Notes: generated from the sequence alone by a model not told the origin. A stretch of 64,000 bases of DNA from Polytrichum commune (GCA_950295325.1 OX485806.1:4216001-4280000); one strand, 5' to 3'. Positions 35,568 through 46,796 are shown, counted from the stretch's first letter. Program-made: numbers and translations.

Positions 35568-35742
35568 AAGAAGAAGAAGAAGAAGAAGAAGAACTTTGGT
35601 CTCTGGAGGAGGCTGGAGTGAATAGAGTGTCTGTTCGTAGAACATCCTTGGCCACCCCCTTGGGCAATGGCGTTAGATGTAAAACTACTTCACCCTTTGC
35701 AGGGAGTACACACTGTATTAGTAACTAATAACCGGTAGCATG
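35568..35742 (-). mobile_element. Non-LTR retrotransposon 3'-end fragment
   Basis: This aligns with 40020-40203, the presumed 3'UTR of the restriction-endonuclease-type element there. Shared blocks are GTGTCTGTTCGTAG, ATCCTTGGCC, GGCGTT(A/G)GATGT and ACTACTTCACCCTTTGCAGG. On the minus strand it ends in a (TTC)n tract, as does the other copy. It is 5'-truncated, as expected for non-LTR insertion, with no coding content. Confidence 0.7.
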
Positions 35743-35866
35743 TGAACGTTGTTAGTGGGGTTTATCCAGTGTAGTGGCATTGTTTTACAGGGTTATAAGT
35801 GTGTTTATTTCGTTATGCTAGGTCATGAAGGTTTGTGATCCAACAAACTAGTATATAGTGAGCTAA

Positions 35867-36369
35867 GGGCCACTTCACACACAAGCCAAGAGCTGTGACC
35901 ATGAAATTGTGAGAGCCCAAAAGAAAGTGTCCAAAGGCCGTCCCAACACACCTTCAAAATCATGTAGTACGTGTGGTCACGGATTCTCAAGTGTAGTGTG
36001 AAGGCATTTGTGACCGGGCCCTCAACCAAATGCTATTCCAATGAATGCCTATTCATAAGGGTCCTCACACATGATAAAATAGAATAAACCAACAGTTGTG
36101 AGCATTCGGAGTGCCGTAATCTCCTAGTTTTGTGTTAGGCCTACCTCCAAGAGGCGGTTTTTGAAAATAGTCCAAGTGACCATGAAACGTGATCCATTTG
36201 ATGCCATGTAGAAATCCATGTAGACTTTATATCCATCTTACATTCACATACTCCGTTGGTCCCTCAAGCGTAGTGTGAAGCGAACTTGGACCGGCTCCAC
36301 CTTTTCCACCAATGAGAGTGCTTGAAGTGTAATGGTAATGGGCTCTCAGTCTCGTGTGTGAAGTGGCCC
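35867..36369. mobile_element. Tourist-like MITE, family C, copy 2 (503 bp)
   Basis: The ends GGGCCACTTCACACACAAGC and the inverse TCGTGTGTGAAGTGGCCC are flanked by perfect TAA duplications (35864-35866 and 36370-36372). It is the same length as copy 1 at 18942-19444, inverted, and highly similar. Non-autonomous. Confidence 0.9.
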
Positions 36370-36448
36370 TAAGTCCCATGCATTGCGGTTCATTAATGTT
36401 CTCATTCCGGCTTGAAACAGCCAAGTTGAAATCCAAGGTTAATCGTAT

Positions 36449-36674
36449 CAGTGATTGGGGAGATTTTTGGGCATAATCGGTTGAGATCCTAGTGTTTGCA
36501 AGTCCAACCGGTGACATGTTGACATCCTTCGGTTTTCCTTTATTAAATTCGGGCATATGTTATAAACTCCTCTGAAATGGTCAGTAATTTTCTTGCATGC
36601 TTGAACTTCAACCGGTTATTTCTCAAACTCAATCAGTTCATCTATAACTAACTGCCGGTTTTCTCCGATCATAG
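36449..36674. mobile_element. hAT-type MITE, family H, copy 1 (226 bp)
   Basis: The ends CAGTGATTGGGGAGA and TCTCCGATCATAG are inverted, flanked by the perfect 8-bp duplication AATCGTAT (36441-36448 and 36675-36682). An 8-bp duplication with CA...TG ends is typical of hAT elements. It has no coding content. Sister copies lie at 38782-39008 and 61027-61252. Confidence 0.88.
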
Positions 36675-36682
36675 AATCGTAT

Positions 36683-38281
36683 GATAGAAGGAATTTTGGG
36701 AGGGAATTGTCCATAATTAATCAAGGGTCTCAATAGCATGTCTGAAGCCAAGTAAAAATTCACTACTAGCATACGAGTCCTACACAATCGTCCCATGTCG
36801 ACGAAAGGACAATGCAAATCTACCACTGCGCTAGATTTGCGAGTCTTTCAATTATATAGGACATGTTTCCTTTGATGTAAGTCAATTGCCTAGGACTCAT
36901 ATGCTTGTACGCTAGCGATTGCTCCATACTTGAATTACTTGTCCTATGGACATTGGAATTTATCCTACCACATGAATTGCGGGGAGGCCCACTTTAAAAA
37001 ACTACAGGCCTTGTCGACCTGGTGCCTATAATGAAATGCACTGAAATGAATTTCGAAGTCCATAAAGTCAAAAGTGTAAGGAACTAGAAGAACATTAAGG
37101 TGGAGTAAAAATTGCTACTTCTCTAGAGTAACATAATGCAGTTGCTATTGTGGAATAATATCAACATGATGATAGAGTTGTTAGAAAGAGCTAAGACTAC
37201 TACAGTCCAACTGTACATCATGATATGATGATCCCTTGCAAAAAAAAATTAAAAATTAAATATAAATAAAAACTAGTTGCTTTTGAAGAAAATGAAATCA
37301 CCAATTGCATTTGCATGCAAGGAAGGAAGGAACATGTAAAGTTAAGCTAAGTAATATTTGGAATGATTTATAAGAAGTTTGAATTTGTATCAATGACATA
37401 GAATGTACCACATACATCTAGTTGAGCCGCCCGGGGAGTTCATTGGGCGGAATGTATCAAACTACTTGAGTTAAAATAGAGGATATGCTTTATTTCTTCA
37501 AGACAATTATTACATGTGGGGTAGAAGTAACGTTGTGTCGATTAAAATCCCAATTATTAAATATATGTAAATTACTAGCATTCTACACATTCCAATAATT
37601 TAGGTTTATATTTTTTCTTCTTCTAATGTAGTGTCTATATAAAACTTAGTTTTTTCTTGCAATAGGTTTAATGGAGATGGATGAAAATTTTCTATATTTA
37701 TGTCAAAATGTTGATGAATACTAGATGACAAGGACAAGACCTTGGTCATTCCGGACCTCGTAATGTGGAAATTCTCTTGCATGAGGGCATTTTGTCCCAT
37801 TGGAGACATGCTTATTTTCTAGTGAGGGGATGGGTTTGGGACTTTTGAAGTTTAGTGAGACCCTTCTCCTATCAAGTTTCCCAATCTCTCTCATTTGATG
37901 TGTTTGATACGTATTTATAATCAACGTAAGTTCCAATAATAACACATAGATAGAAAAATATGGATACTAGTAGGGTGTTTAGAAGTACTTGGAATATCAC
38001 TTCAATACAAAATTACGGTCAGTTACATTCTTAAAATCTTCACATCAAAACACCATGAAATACCTAGCTAATGTATGTGTACACAAAATATAAAGCCATG
38101 TGAATTCCCCAGGAATCTTTGTTGTCACATATGACTTTCTTTTCAAGTCCTCTTTATAACAGGGTGTGATAAAGATTCAATAACTTAGACCAAACAAATA
38201 TCAATTTGATACTTTTTAAGGGTTTGCACAAATTGTCACTTATCCCGTATACGTAAACACACACTCGTTCCATTTAGCTTA
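36683..38281. other. No gene seen
   Basis: AT-rich DNA with no convincing open frame or repeat boundary. A run of A with AAATTAAA-type sequence lies near 37239-37270. Open frames of about 70 codons (37606-37945, minus) have no domain. Confidence 0.5.
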
Positions 38282-39093
38282 GGGCCGGTTTACATCAAGG
38301 ACCATGAAGTTGTCCCAAGGCCCTATAAAATTTGTGATTGGTTGTTGAACTCGTCCTGAGATGACTTCGGTTTACACCAAGGAAAAAATGTCAGAGTGAC
38401 CATGGAGTTTGGGGTCTCCAAAAGACATATTTTAAGACCTACATTATCCGCTGACATAGTCCAACAAGCTTTGCAGTCGGAGAGGCAAAAGAGGTGCTCT
38501 AGTAGAAAAAAAGGCAAGGGCCCCATGGTAGAGAAAGGATGTTATAATATTTTTTGAATGAAATGTTTTTTGGGGAAGAGAAGATGAAGACAGGAGAGAA
38601 GACAAGAGAATGGTCAAACTTGAAAAAAAATCAAAACTGCCCTTTTTGGGCATATATTATAAAAATAAGCACATTCACTTTTTGGTGCATGGTCATTTTT
38701 CTTGGTCCACATTTGGCGTACACCTAGTGAGGGGCCCAAAGGCTTTGCAAATTGATTTTTTAAAACATCAGACCATGGAAGCAGTGATTAGGGAGATTTT
38801 GGGGCATAATCGGTTGAGATCCTAGTGTTTGCAAGTCCAGATGGTTACATGTTGACATCCTCCAGTTCTCCTTTACTAAATTGGGGGTATATTCTATAGA
38901 TTCCTCTAAAACGATCAGTAATTTTCCTGCAAACCTGAAATTCAGCCAGTTATTCCTCAAACTCGACCAATTCATTTGTAACTAACTGCCGGTTCTCCCC
39001 GATCATTGTGTGGAAGTTGGATCATGAAATCGGACCATGGGAAAAGGCCATGTTCCATGGTCCGACTTCATGGTCCATGATGTAAACTGGTCC
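38282..39093. mobile_element. Tourist-like MITE, family A, copy 3, diverged, with hAT MITE H inserted
   Basis: It begins GGGCCGGTTTACATCAAGGA after TTA and ends with the inverse CATGATGTAAACTGGTCC before TTG. It shares TGGTCCACATT and GTGAGGGGCCCAA blocks with copies 1 and 2. The hAT MITE at 38782-39008 sits inside, dating H's insertion after A's. Without the insert it is about 580 bp, so it is also internally deleted. Confidence 0.8.
38782..39008. mobile_element. hAT-type MITE, family H, copy 2 (227 bp), nested in MITE A3
   Basis: The ends match copy 1 (CAGTGATTAGGGAGA ... CTCCCCGATCATTG). Flanks CATGGAAG and TGTGGAAG agree at 6 of 8 positions, consistent with an aged 8-bp duplication. The element interrupts the family A sequence. 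Confidence 0.82.
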
Positions 39094-40019
39094 TTGGTCT
39101 TGTTGACCTCAAAGTAACTGGGGTGAAGGTCTATGGTGTGGGGTCTCTAGGCAAAGGCAGAGAGCAGTGCAGAGAGTGCGTTAGCTAAGGACTAAAACTA
39201 CCACAATTAATGAGCGACCCACTGCACAAGCAACTCAACTAATTACCGGCACAGCAGATAGCTATATATATAGGACACCAAAGTGACCAAACCATTCTAC
39301 TGGACCTCTTGTGGACTCATAAGTATACGACTGTGCCCTTACGTCCTATGTATAAGATGTCTGCTCTGGTTCAAGCTTTGCTACCTCACATTGCAAGTAA
39401 CAAATTTAAAGAAAAGAAAACAAATTCTCCACTTTGTGAGTTTCCTATATATAATCTGTCACTGATGCACTTGGTTTTGGAATCTTCACAAGTAGTGTGT
39501 CTGGAGTGGTCACTTTCCTTAATTGGACACCTATATTTGAGTGGTATATGGCAAAGCTTGTACTCAAGAGCAGACATCTTGATGTCGACTAAACTGTATG
39601 CTTGGAATATAACACCATTCAAGGTCCAAAAGTTAATGCAGTTGGGAGTATATGTGTGATTGCTTAAAGAAAAGGGAATCTTCACTTTAACCTTTTTATA
39701 CGCTCGCATCTCAACTCTAGTTTTGTGAACCTGAAATGACAATGAGTGTTTGTGATTTGCGATTGCTTTGATGGATGAGACAATTTCCGGTCCAATTTAA
39801 TAGTCAAAATTATATGTGGAATTGGAAGTGCCCACAATTATGTCGCACACCTTAGATGATTCCAATGGGGCATTGTTTTCCTTTTCTTGTTTTGTGATGG
39901 AATTACGTAGCATTGAAGTCCATTGAAGAGTGCAAAATACAACTCACAAGTTGCACCCAATTATCTCAAGTTGGGCTCAAGATTAGCCTTTTTCTTTTCT
40001 TAGGTAAGACCCAACCCAA

Positions 40020-41000
40020 CCAAGAAGAAGAAGAACTCCAATCCGTGTGGGGAGGGGCCGGAGTGAATAAAGTGTCTGTTCGTAGGATATCCTTGGCCAT
40101 ACCCCAAGGTAGTGGCGTTGGATGTCATACTACTTCACCCTTTGCAGGGAGTAGACACTATGTGAGTACCTAGTGGCTTTACCGGTTAGCCGGTAACATG
40201 GACTATGGGGGGGGGGGGGGGGGGGGGAAGGGGAGTGTGTTGGGCTTTTAGAGATTTATATATGGTTTTGTAGGTCAGTGGCGGGTTGTCTGTTTTCTAT
40301 CCTTCTTTTATGGATTAATATTGAGTGTGCATATTGTGTGGCGATGATGTTAATTTGTCTAAATGTGTTCCTAATTTGTGATGTAGGGAGTTTAAGTTTT
40401 GTCTCTAATTTTGTCATCGAGGGTATGTGAGTTGTGGCTCTGGCACCTGATGCTAGTACTATGAGTGGGGTTGCGTTCCATCCTCTTGCTTTGATATTGT
40501 TAATGAGTGGTTGATATTTGGTAATTTTTCTTTCTAGTGTTTTTGCAGAGAACCTGTCGTTGCAGTATGTGAATTCTATGAATTGGATAGTGATTTCCGG
40601 TGTAGGTGCTTTTGGTGGTGGGGAATTGTATGGATGGCCTATAATGCATAATATATCGGGTTTGAGCCTGGCATTACAATGACATCTTTGGGTGCCGCAT
40701 GTGCATGGTAGTAACCATGGTGGTACTGTATTTTCTTGGGGGAGTTCATTATATGTGCTTGCATTCATAAGTATGTAGTGTCTTGTTATTTTGTTTGAGA
40801 CGAGGAGTTTGCGTATTTCCCATACCGCTTTGTTGTGTCTGTTTGTTATTAATGCGTGGGTGTGTTGTTGTTTACATTTAAAAAGTACATGTAACCATGT
40901 GTCTGCTTCTAATGAATTGCAAATGGGACCACAATAGATGAATGATGTTCGTGTCATACAATCCGTTTGGTTGTCGAGAGTTCAAGGAGATGATTTTATA
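40020..41000 (-). mobile_element. 3' part of a non-LTR retrotransposon with restriction-like endonuclease
   Basis: On the minus strand this is the C-terminal coding part (40957-40256), a 3'UTR with a run of about 21 C, and a short (TTC)n tail at about 40022-40035. The 3'UTR recurs alone at 35568-35742. Nothing recognisable as reverse transcriptase remains upstream, so the copy is strongly 5'-truncated, as is usual for target-primed insertions. Confidence 0.7.
40256..40957 (-). CDS. C-terminal restriction-like endonuclease region of an R2-type non-LTR retrotransposon (partial, 233 codons)
   Basis: Residues 9-28 form a CX3C-X9-H-X4-C zinc finger (CGPIC...HVLFKC), followed by RHN at 40-42 and an amphipathic segment, then KPD at 99-101 and E128 in IEFTY. 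This order (CCHC finger, RHN, PD, then D/E) is the known signature of the restriction-like endonuclease behind reverse transcriptase in R2-type elements, which nicks the target DNA. An extra CXC-X4-CXC (residues 85-94) precedes the PD motif and could bind another metal. The frame is intact to its stop but is open only about 7 codons before the first Met, so this is a fragment, not a full gene. In an intact element it would be fused to RT. Confidence 0.72.
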   Translation of the reverse strand: MTRTSFIYCGPICNSLEADTWLHVLFKCKQQHTHALITNRHNKAVWEIRKLLVSNKITRHYILMNASTYNELPQENTVPPWLLPCTCGTQRCHCNARLKPDILCIIGHPYNSPPPKAPTPEITIQFIEFTYCNDRFSAKTLERKITKYQPLINNIKARGWNATPLIVLASGARATTHIPSMTKLETKLKLPTSQIRNTFRQINIIATQYAHSILIHKRRIENRQPATDLQNHI

Positions 41001-41372
41001 TCCTCAAGCTAATATATTTTATTTCCTCTTCATTATGAAGATTGAAAGGTATTTAAAAATAACCAAAGTGATGCTTAGTCCTTTGGGTGAAAGTATGCAT
41101 ATTGAAGACTCTAGAATACTAACCATCATGCTTCATAAATAGGCAGTCTCGGTGTAGGCGCATGGGGGTCACTGGGTGCAATGAGGGGGGATGAGCAAGA
41201 AGCAAGGAGGGGGGCATGACCAAGAGCGGAAAAGAAGGAAGTTATATAGAGAGGGACTTGAGACTAGGGAAACACTCGAGCTAGGTGGAGCTTGTGTCAT
41301 ATGTAAGAATGCTAGTTCACATGGAACAATTAGTCATGGTAGTGCTAGTACAAGTGGGGGAAGTGGGGAAGC

Positions 41373-41795
41373 CTAAGACAAAGGTCCCAATCTAATGGGT
41401 GCATCTTGAGGTGCCAAAATTGTTGGTTGCCTTTGGTATGTTGTGAGTTGCTCCTTTGGTGGAGAGATGCAAAGTTGGTAAGCTACTTCGTCCCATGAGT
41501 AGGCGGTGAAGGCATCTTGGGTTTGCTCACACAATCGGTCGATTAGTTGGTCAAATGCATGATTGATTGTGTGAGGGTTCCTAGTGTGGTATACATCAAG
41601 TTGGCCTCTGGCGTTAACGATGTCTAATTGCATAATTGCATAGTCATTCATGCAATGGCTAACTTCAATGGGCCTGGGTAGTGTGTGTAACTTAAAAGTC
41701 CTCTTTTGGGGTTGTTTATTGGCGTAGATAATTGTAGTTAACACGATATTCAATATTTTGAGAGAGTGGGATCCTCTCAAAATAATATTGGCCAT
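41373..41795 (-). CDS. Unrecognised 140-codon open frame
   Basis: The frame encodes a polar protein with no membrane segment. Parts such as HCMNDYAIMQLDIVNARGQ, NPHTINHAFDQLIDRLCEQ and YSWDEVAYQLCISPPKEQL look like real helical protein rather than random translation. It ends 0.4 kb upstream of the endonuclease fragment on the same strand, so it may belong to a transposable element or be a retained piece of another gene. No family could be named. Confidence 0.4.
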   Translation of the reverse strand: MANIILRGSHSLKILNIVLTTIIYANKQPQKRTFKLHTLPRPIEVSHCMNDYAIMQLDIVNARGQLDVYHTRNPHTINHAFDQLIDRLCEQTQDAFTAYSWDEVAYQLCISPPKEQLTTYQRQPTILAPQDAPIRLGPLS

Positions 41796-41850
41796 TTGGA
41801 CACCTAAAAGTCATGTTAGGTTGATAAATACTAGATTATACTTCAGACGT

Positions 41851-42380
41851 GTAGTTTCCATTAAAATGAGAGTATGTTAAGCTGGGAAATCGACTCATTT
41901 AGGTTGAGTCGACCTAGATGAAGACAACATTTTGTCAATTTAGGTTGAGTCGACCTAAATGAGGACATTATGTTGTCAATTAAGGTTGAGTCGACCTAAA
42001 TGAGGACAATATTTTGTTAATTTAGGTTGAGTCGACCTAAATGAGGACATTATGTTGTCAATTTAGGTTGAGTCGACCTAAATGAGGACATTATGTTGTC
42101 AATTTAGGTTGAGTCGACCTAAATGAGGACAATTATGTTAGTCAATTTAGGTTGAGTCGACCTAAATGAGGACAATATGTTGTCAATTTAGGTTGAGTCG
42201 ACCTAAATGAGGACAATTATGTTAGTCAATTTAGGTTGAGTCGACCTAAACGAGGACAATATGTTAGTCAATTTAGGTTGAGTCGACCTAAAAGAGGACA
42301 ATATGTTGTCAATTTAGGTTGAGTCGACCTAAATGAGTCGATTTCCTAGCTTAACATACTCTCATTTTAATGGAAACTAC
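41851..42380. mobile_element. Foldback-type element: inverted ends around eleven 41-bp palindromic repeats
   Basis: The left end GTAGTTTCCATTAAAATGAG and the right end CTCATTTTAATGGAAACTAC are perfect inverse complements. The match continues inward through GTATGTTAAGCT and AATCGACTCATTT for about 50 bp with one or two mismatches. The centre is a tandem array (about 41901-42345) of eleven units, each with the inverted motif TAGGTTGAGTCGACCTA and a short ATGAGGACA(A)TATGTTGTCAA-like linker. No target duplication is obvious and no protein is encoded. Confidence 0.8.
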
Positions 42381-42807
42381 GGCGGACTTTACGGCAGAAA
42401 ATCAAATGTTATTTTTTTACTTGTACTCTACAACTTTCCAGTGGTTTTCATTTCATTCTTGGATTAATAGTTTGCTTTATGTACTCTCAATTCAATGGAA
42501 AACTCTCATTTTAATGAATATTGTGTTAGTTATGCAATTATGCAAGTAGATGTCGTTATGCAGTTATGCAATTAGACTTTAAAAAATTCATTACAAAAGA
42601 GTCCACATCTAACCATTGGCTATCTACTAAGGGGAGCGTCCCAAATGCAAGTGTAAGAGGGTTGGTCCCCCACCTATGAACTAAGAAGTTTGTGGTATGG
42701 GGAGCTAACCATTCGCATGGTGGAATACAAAGGGTTAGCGCTCGTGACCCTTGCTAGAATTGACAAATGGTTTAGATAACTAAGGGGCACCACAAGGGTT
42801 GCGACAG

Positions 42808-43180
42808 TAGTTGTCTCTTTAAGCTCAAGTGTTACTTTCAAGCATTGATCTAGATCTTGTTAACTTCCTCTCGTGTATCGTAGTGTTGTAACTTCTTCAT
42901 GTGCCGCAGTTGTCTCTTTAAGCGCAAGTGTTACTTTTAAACCTTGATCTAGATCATGTCAACTTCTCCTCGTATGTTGTATCATTGCAACGTCTTCATG
43001 TGTCGCAATTATCTCTTTTTCTTTCTCAAGTAGCTAGTTAACTAATATCTTAAGTAACTACGTAGCCAAGTAACAAGTATCCAAGTAACTCTCTTATGAG
43101 TTTAACCAAGTGATCAAGTAACTGAGTAACAAGTTAACTCTTCCTCCAAATCGCTAAGTAGCCAAGTAACTAGGTATCAA
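42808..43180. repeat. Two tandem repeats: 99-bp unit, then AAGTAAC-type degenerate array
   Basis: From about 42808 a unit of about 99 bp (beginning TTGTCTCTTTAAGC, containing TTGATCTAGATC) is repeated at about 42910 and begins a third time near 43009. It then runs into a degenerate array of AAGTAACTAAGTAACAAG-like units to about 43180. Both are non-coding. Confidence 0.75.
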
Positions 43181-44560
43181 GTTAACAATTTTTAGAAAAA
43201 TAAAATAAAATAACTATTTTGGCAATATATCCATATACTCAATTTTATCATGGCAAAGGTTATATCATAACACCTTTAATATTCATACCACTTGATGCAT
43301 TTAATTTCCTTAGGCAATCAATCAATTATGAATCTTAGATACCATAAGTTCAAGAATCATTATAATATGAAGAATGTTAGCGGAATGAAATAGATACGCA
43401 AGGAATGAATTATTTATGTTAAGAACTTGATAACACTTAGACTCATAACGATATTGATATAGGAAGATACATGTATTTAATTATCAAAGTCCTTGCATGC
43501 AACCTCATACATTCTAATTCCAATATCTTTAATTTCTTCAATGCCTCTAAAGTATCCAACTCCACTCACAAACTTTGTAGTGCAATTATTTCTCACCTCA
43601 TGTGAGCTTTTATGATCTCTCATTACACAATTGTCTTTCAACACCTACAATTTCTCTTGCCACATGTGCGTCTCCATAATTCACTCCTTACACAATTGCC
43701 TTTCAACATTTATATTTTCTCAATTACACTTAACTTCCAACTCATATGACTATCTCACCTCATGTGAGCTTCTAACCATAGCACTTGTCAAATCTCTCAA
43801 TCATAATCAACTTGATGATGTCCATGCTCTCAAATTTACCTTGCCTTTACCTTGATTAACTAAGAAGAAGGTTTAAGCTTGAAGCTCTTGTGTTCCCAAA
43901 TGATGAAGATACAGAAAAACTAGCTCTCGTGTAATTCGTGTAGCCTACCGTCGTGAATAAGGTGTGCTAACATTAATCCTAACTCTACACATAGTGGAAG
44001 ATGACGCCTAATATGTGTCTTTCTCCTAGATTGCTATATCTTCTGTTACTTCAAGAAGAGGTAGAATACTCTTTTGAATTCTCAAAAGAGAGAACCTAAT
44101 CCTCATCTCATTTTTCATACATAGTGTGGTAGATTACGCCCTAGGATCTACTTATTACTATGTAGGTAATGGGAAGTTTTAAGAGTAGTCCAAGAAGTCA
44201 TTTCTTGGCTCTTGTCCTCTTCTACCTCCGGTTTCTTCACCTATGTGGCCAAAATGGTATTTTAATCATATGAATCATAATAATCCTAAATGGCTTGCTA
44301 TTTGGCTCACTAATTCCAAATAATCTACTAATTTCAAGTGACTCACTAATTCCAAGTAGTGGCTCACTCATTGGCTAACCGCCCATAGTCCATTGAGCTC
44401 CCTTATCTTCTCCTAAATTAACTCTTACCTAAATTACGTAGGTCCTAGTTCTATAATCTTGTGATGTTGGGTCGACGCCTTGACCGTATACCCTCGTAAT
44501 ACCCGGCCTATACCTAGATCGATGGTCGGCTCTTGGTCTTTTCATTATATGATCCCCCCT
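43181..44560. other. No gene seen
   Basis: AT-rich DNA. Around 43580-43775 short phrases (CTCACCTCATGTGAGCTT, TTACACAATTG(T/C)CTTTCAACA) occur twice each, a loose local duplication of about 60-180 bp spacing. No coding potential. Confidence 0.5.
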
Positions 44561-44595
44561 TCTTCGTTGTCTAGTTGTTGGTTGGCTAGCTTTGG

Positions 44596-45154
44596 TTATT
44601 TTCTATCGTTGTTGCCTAGATGTTGATGGCTGGTTAGACAATGTTGGCTCGGTGTTGGCTGGCTAGTTGTTGTTGGTATGTTTGTTGTTGATGGCTTGCT
44701 TGTTGCTACTGATTCGTTGCTGCTAATCTTTGGTAATGTTGGAGTGTTAACAATAACGATTATGGTTGTTGGCTTCGGCCAGTGCGTCATGAAGCTAGTT
44801 GGCGTTGGTTTAAGTTGCTTCCATGCTTTCATTAACCTTGATGAATGCCTCCATGGCATGGCGTTCATATAGGTCATAGCAAACCTTTGGTGGCCCGCCG
44901 TTTTCTACGTTGATCCTATTGCTTCACCTCTATATGGTCGAGTCATTTTTAAAACAACCGCATATGTTCCTAGGTGAGCTCCAATTGATGTTTCCATGTG
45001 TAGCCAGTCGCAACACTAATGTTGATGCCCCAAAGGCTTCAACAAAACGTGATAGCCAGGGTTTGAGATCCTTGGGAGTGACCGGAAATAGTTGGTATTC
45101 CTCTAGGACAGTTTGATACTGGTTGATGTTGGGACCAAGACCATGGGGGCTCAT
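44596..45154 (-). pseudogene. Degenerate coding remnant, possibly retroelement Gag
   Basis: Read with frameshifts on the minus strand, the pieces give coherent helical protein text such as LYERHAMEAFIKVNESMEA and LHDALAEANNH, and upstream PWLSRFVEAFGAS. Several stops interrupt it. The 3' part is GTT/GGC-rich simple sequence (44600-44720). The family is not certain; a Gag-like or transposon protein is a guess. Confidence 0.3.
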
Positions 45155-45533
45155 CTAAATTGGTTGAGGGGGATTCAGGAACGTTGTCACTTGGTTGTAT
45201 GGGCTACTAGTAGCCGGGGTGTCAACCAGTATGGCTAGTAAGGGGCCACACTTGCCGCTTGGATCCACCCTCCATCAATCCCATGTGGAAGTGTAGACAA
45301 CTATGGTCAAGGAGGATTGTAGGTCCGCAATATGTTATAACTTGGTGTATTTGGTTGGCTATTGGCATACGAATTGAGGGTTGTGCGCCTGGTACCATAT
45401 GGCGGGGATTGTTGAGGGTTGGTGGTGACAAAACCTTGGTGGGTGAGGAAGCACATTGTGATGACACACGTGCACTCCACCAATTGCCCAAAGGGTGTTT
45501 ATGTTTGTGGACGACTCTGAGGTCAAAGGGATA

Positions 45534-46269
45534 GTCTTGTTCTCCCTCTTTAGTATGACACGTTTGGGAAACACAAACAAATCATATTATCGAGGTGTCG
45601 TCTTTTCATTAATATGACAAATGGCGTAAAATTATCGTATTATTGAGGAAATATGAAAAATAAGTAATATGAGCTTAAAAATATATACAACGAGTTTAAG
45701 CAATACTATAGATGGTATGAATTAATACCTTATAACTCCAAACAAATACAAATATTCTCAAGAACTCTTGAAATAAGAGTTCAAAGATCTCTAGTGTTGC
45801 CTACCCAAGTTAGCAATTGTCATCTTATCTAAATTCCCTACTGACTTTTGTCAACACCAAAATATAAAGAATTGGAGACAATATTGAAAACTACAAGATT
45901 GTAAGAGAGTGCACAAGATAATGATGATACTATATCACCATGAGCACAAGACAACATACTAGGCATGAGGCCACTCTAACCCTAACCATGTCCATTCTAC
46001 ACTAGTGTCCCCAATTCTCATTAAGTTTCCAATGATAAGTGGAGTTCCCAAGTAGTTCCCAATTGAAAATAAATGTATTTTAGATGTACATAACATAGAT
46101 GAATTTTTTTAAAACATTAACTACCTCTTTAATATGACAAAACAAAGATTCTAACTGTCGCATTATCAAGTGTCGAAGTCGTGTAAAAGAGGCAGTTTTG
46201 TACTAAAAAGTTTGGTCTCACAAAAATGTGTTGTAATATCGAGGATGTTGCATTAAGGAGGTTAGATTG
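45534..46269. mobile_element. Possible pogo-like MITE
   Basis: The right end, read inverted, starts CAATCTAACCTCCTTAATGC after TA, resembling the terminus of the pogo-type element at 52052. The left end (GTCTTGTTCTCCCTCTTTAG after TA) matches only loosely. Internal phrases TTAATATGACAAA and ATTATC(G/A)AG recur near both ends. It has no coding content. Confidence 0.35.
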
Positions 46270-46584
46270 TAGAACTAAGGGCAGCTAGTATTTGGTTGAC
46301 TCATCATGCCAATACGCATTATGCATATACTCAAATGTCAATATGCCCAATACTTAGTAAAACCTTTTGGCCCACCTCCTACTAACATGCACATCCTAAT
46401 TTATATCCTAACATGCACATCCTAAGACACAGAATAAATAGAGACAATAAAACGATCTTCACATACTAACACACGCTACTTTACCCTCATCAACGCATAC
46501 ACAAATCTAGATAAAAAATTTATGTTGAAGGTGTAGCATTAGATTGCTCATAGTCATAGAAATGTAATGAAAGCGGTATGAGAA

Positions 46585-46796
46585 TCAATAAGGTTAGAAT
46601 AAGGCCACAACTATGGTCTGAGAGGGATAAGAATTATCCCATATCGTTAATATGAACCAAAGAAAAGAAGAAAAACAATAAAAGACAAAGCAAGGAGTGC
46701 ATGAGACTATTTCACTTCAAGCATTGTTCATATATGCATTTGTGTATGTGTAATATGCTTGTGCAATCTCATCTCTAGTCCTATTAACTTCCAATA
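46585..46796 (+). repeat. 5' LTR of the Copia element
   Basis: It shares about 85-90% identity with 50492-50700, including CAATAAGGTTAGAATAAGG, GGGATAAGAATTATCCCATA and TAATATGCTTGTGCAATCTC. The outer boundary is unclear; the 3' copy may begin at TGTTAGAAAC (50453), typical of Copia LTRs, but the same start is not clear here. It is followed by GGTTATGGGCCCATGC, a degraded primer site. Confidence 0.75.

Noticed and set aside
40207-40227. Poly(G) run as a G-quadruplex regulatory element
   Set aside because: It is a homopolymer in the 3'UTR of a retroelement, with no link to a gene; assembly error or slippage is as likely.
41901-42345. CRISPR-like array: regular palindromic repeats with short linkers
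   Set aside because: The linkers are nearly identical to each other rather than unique spacers, the host is a eukaryote, and inverted ends show a foldback element.
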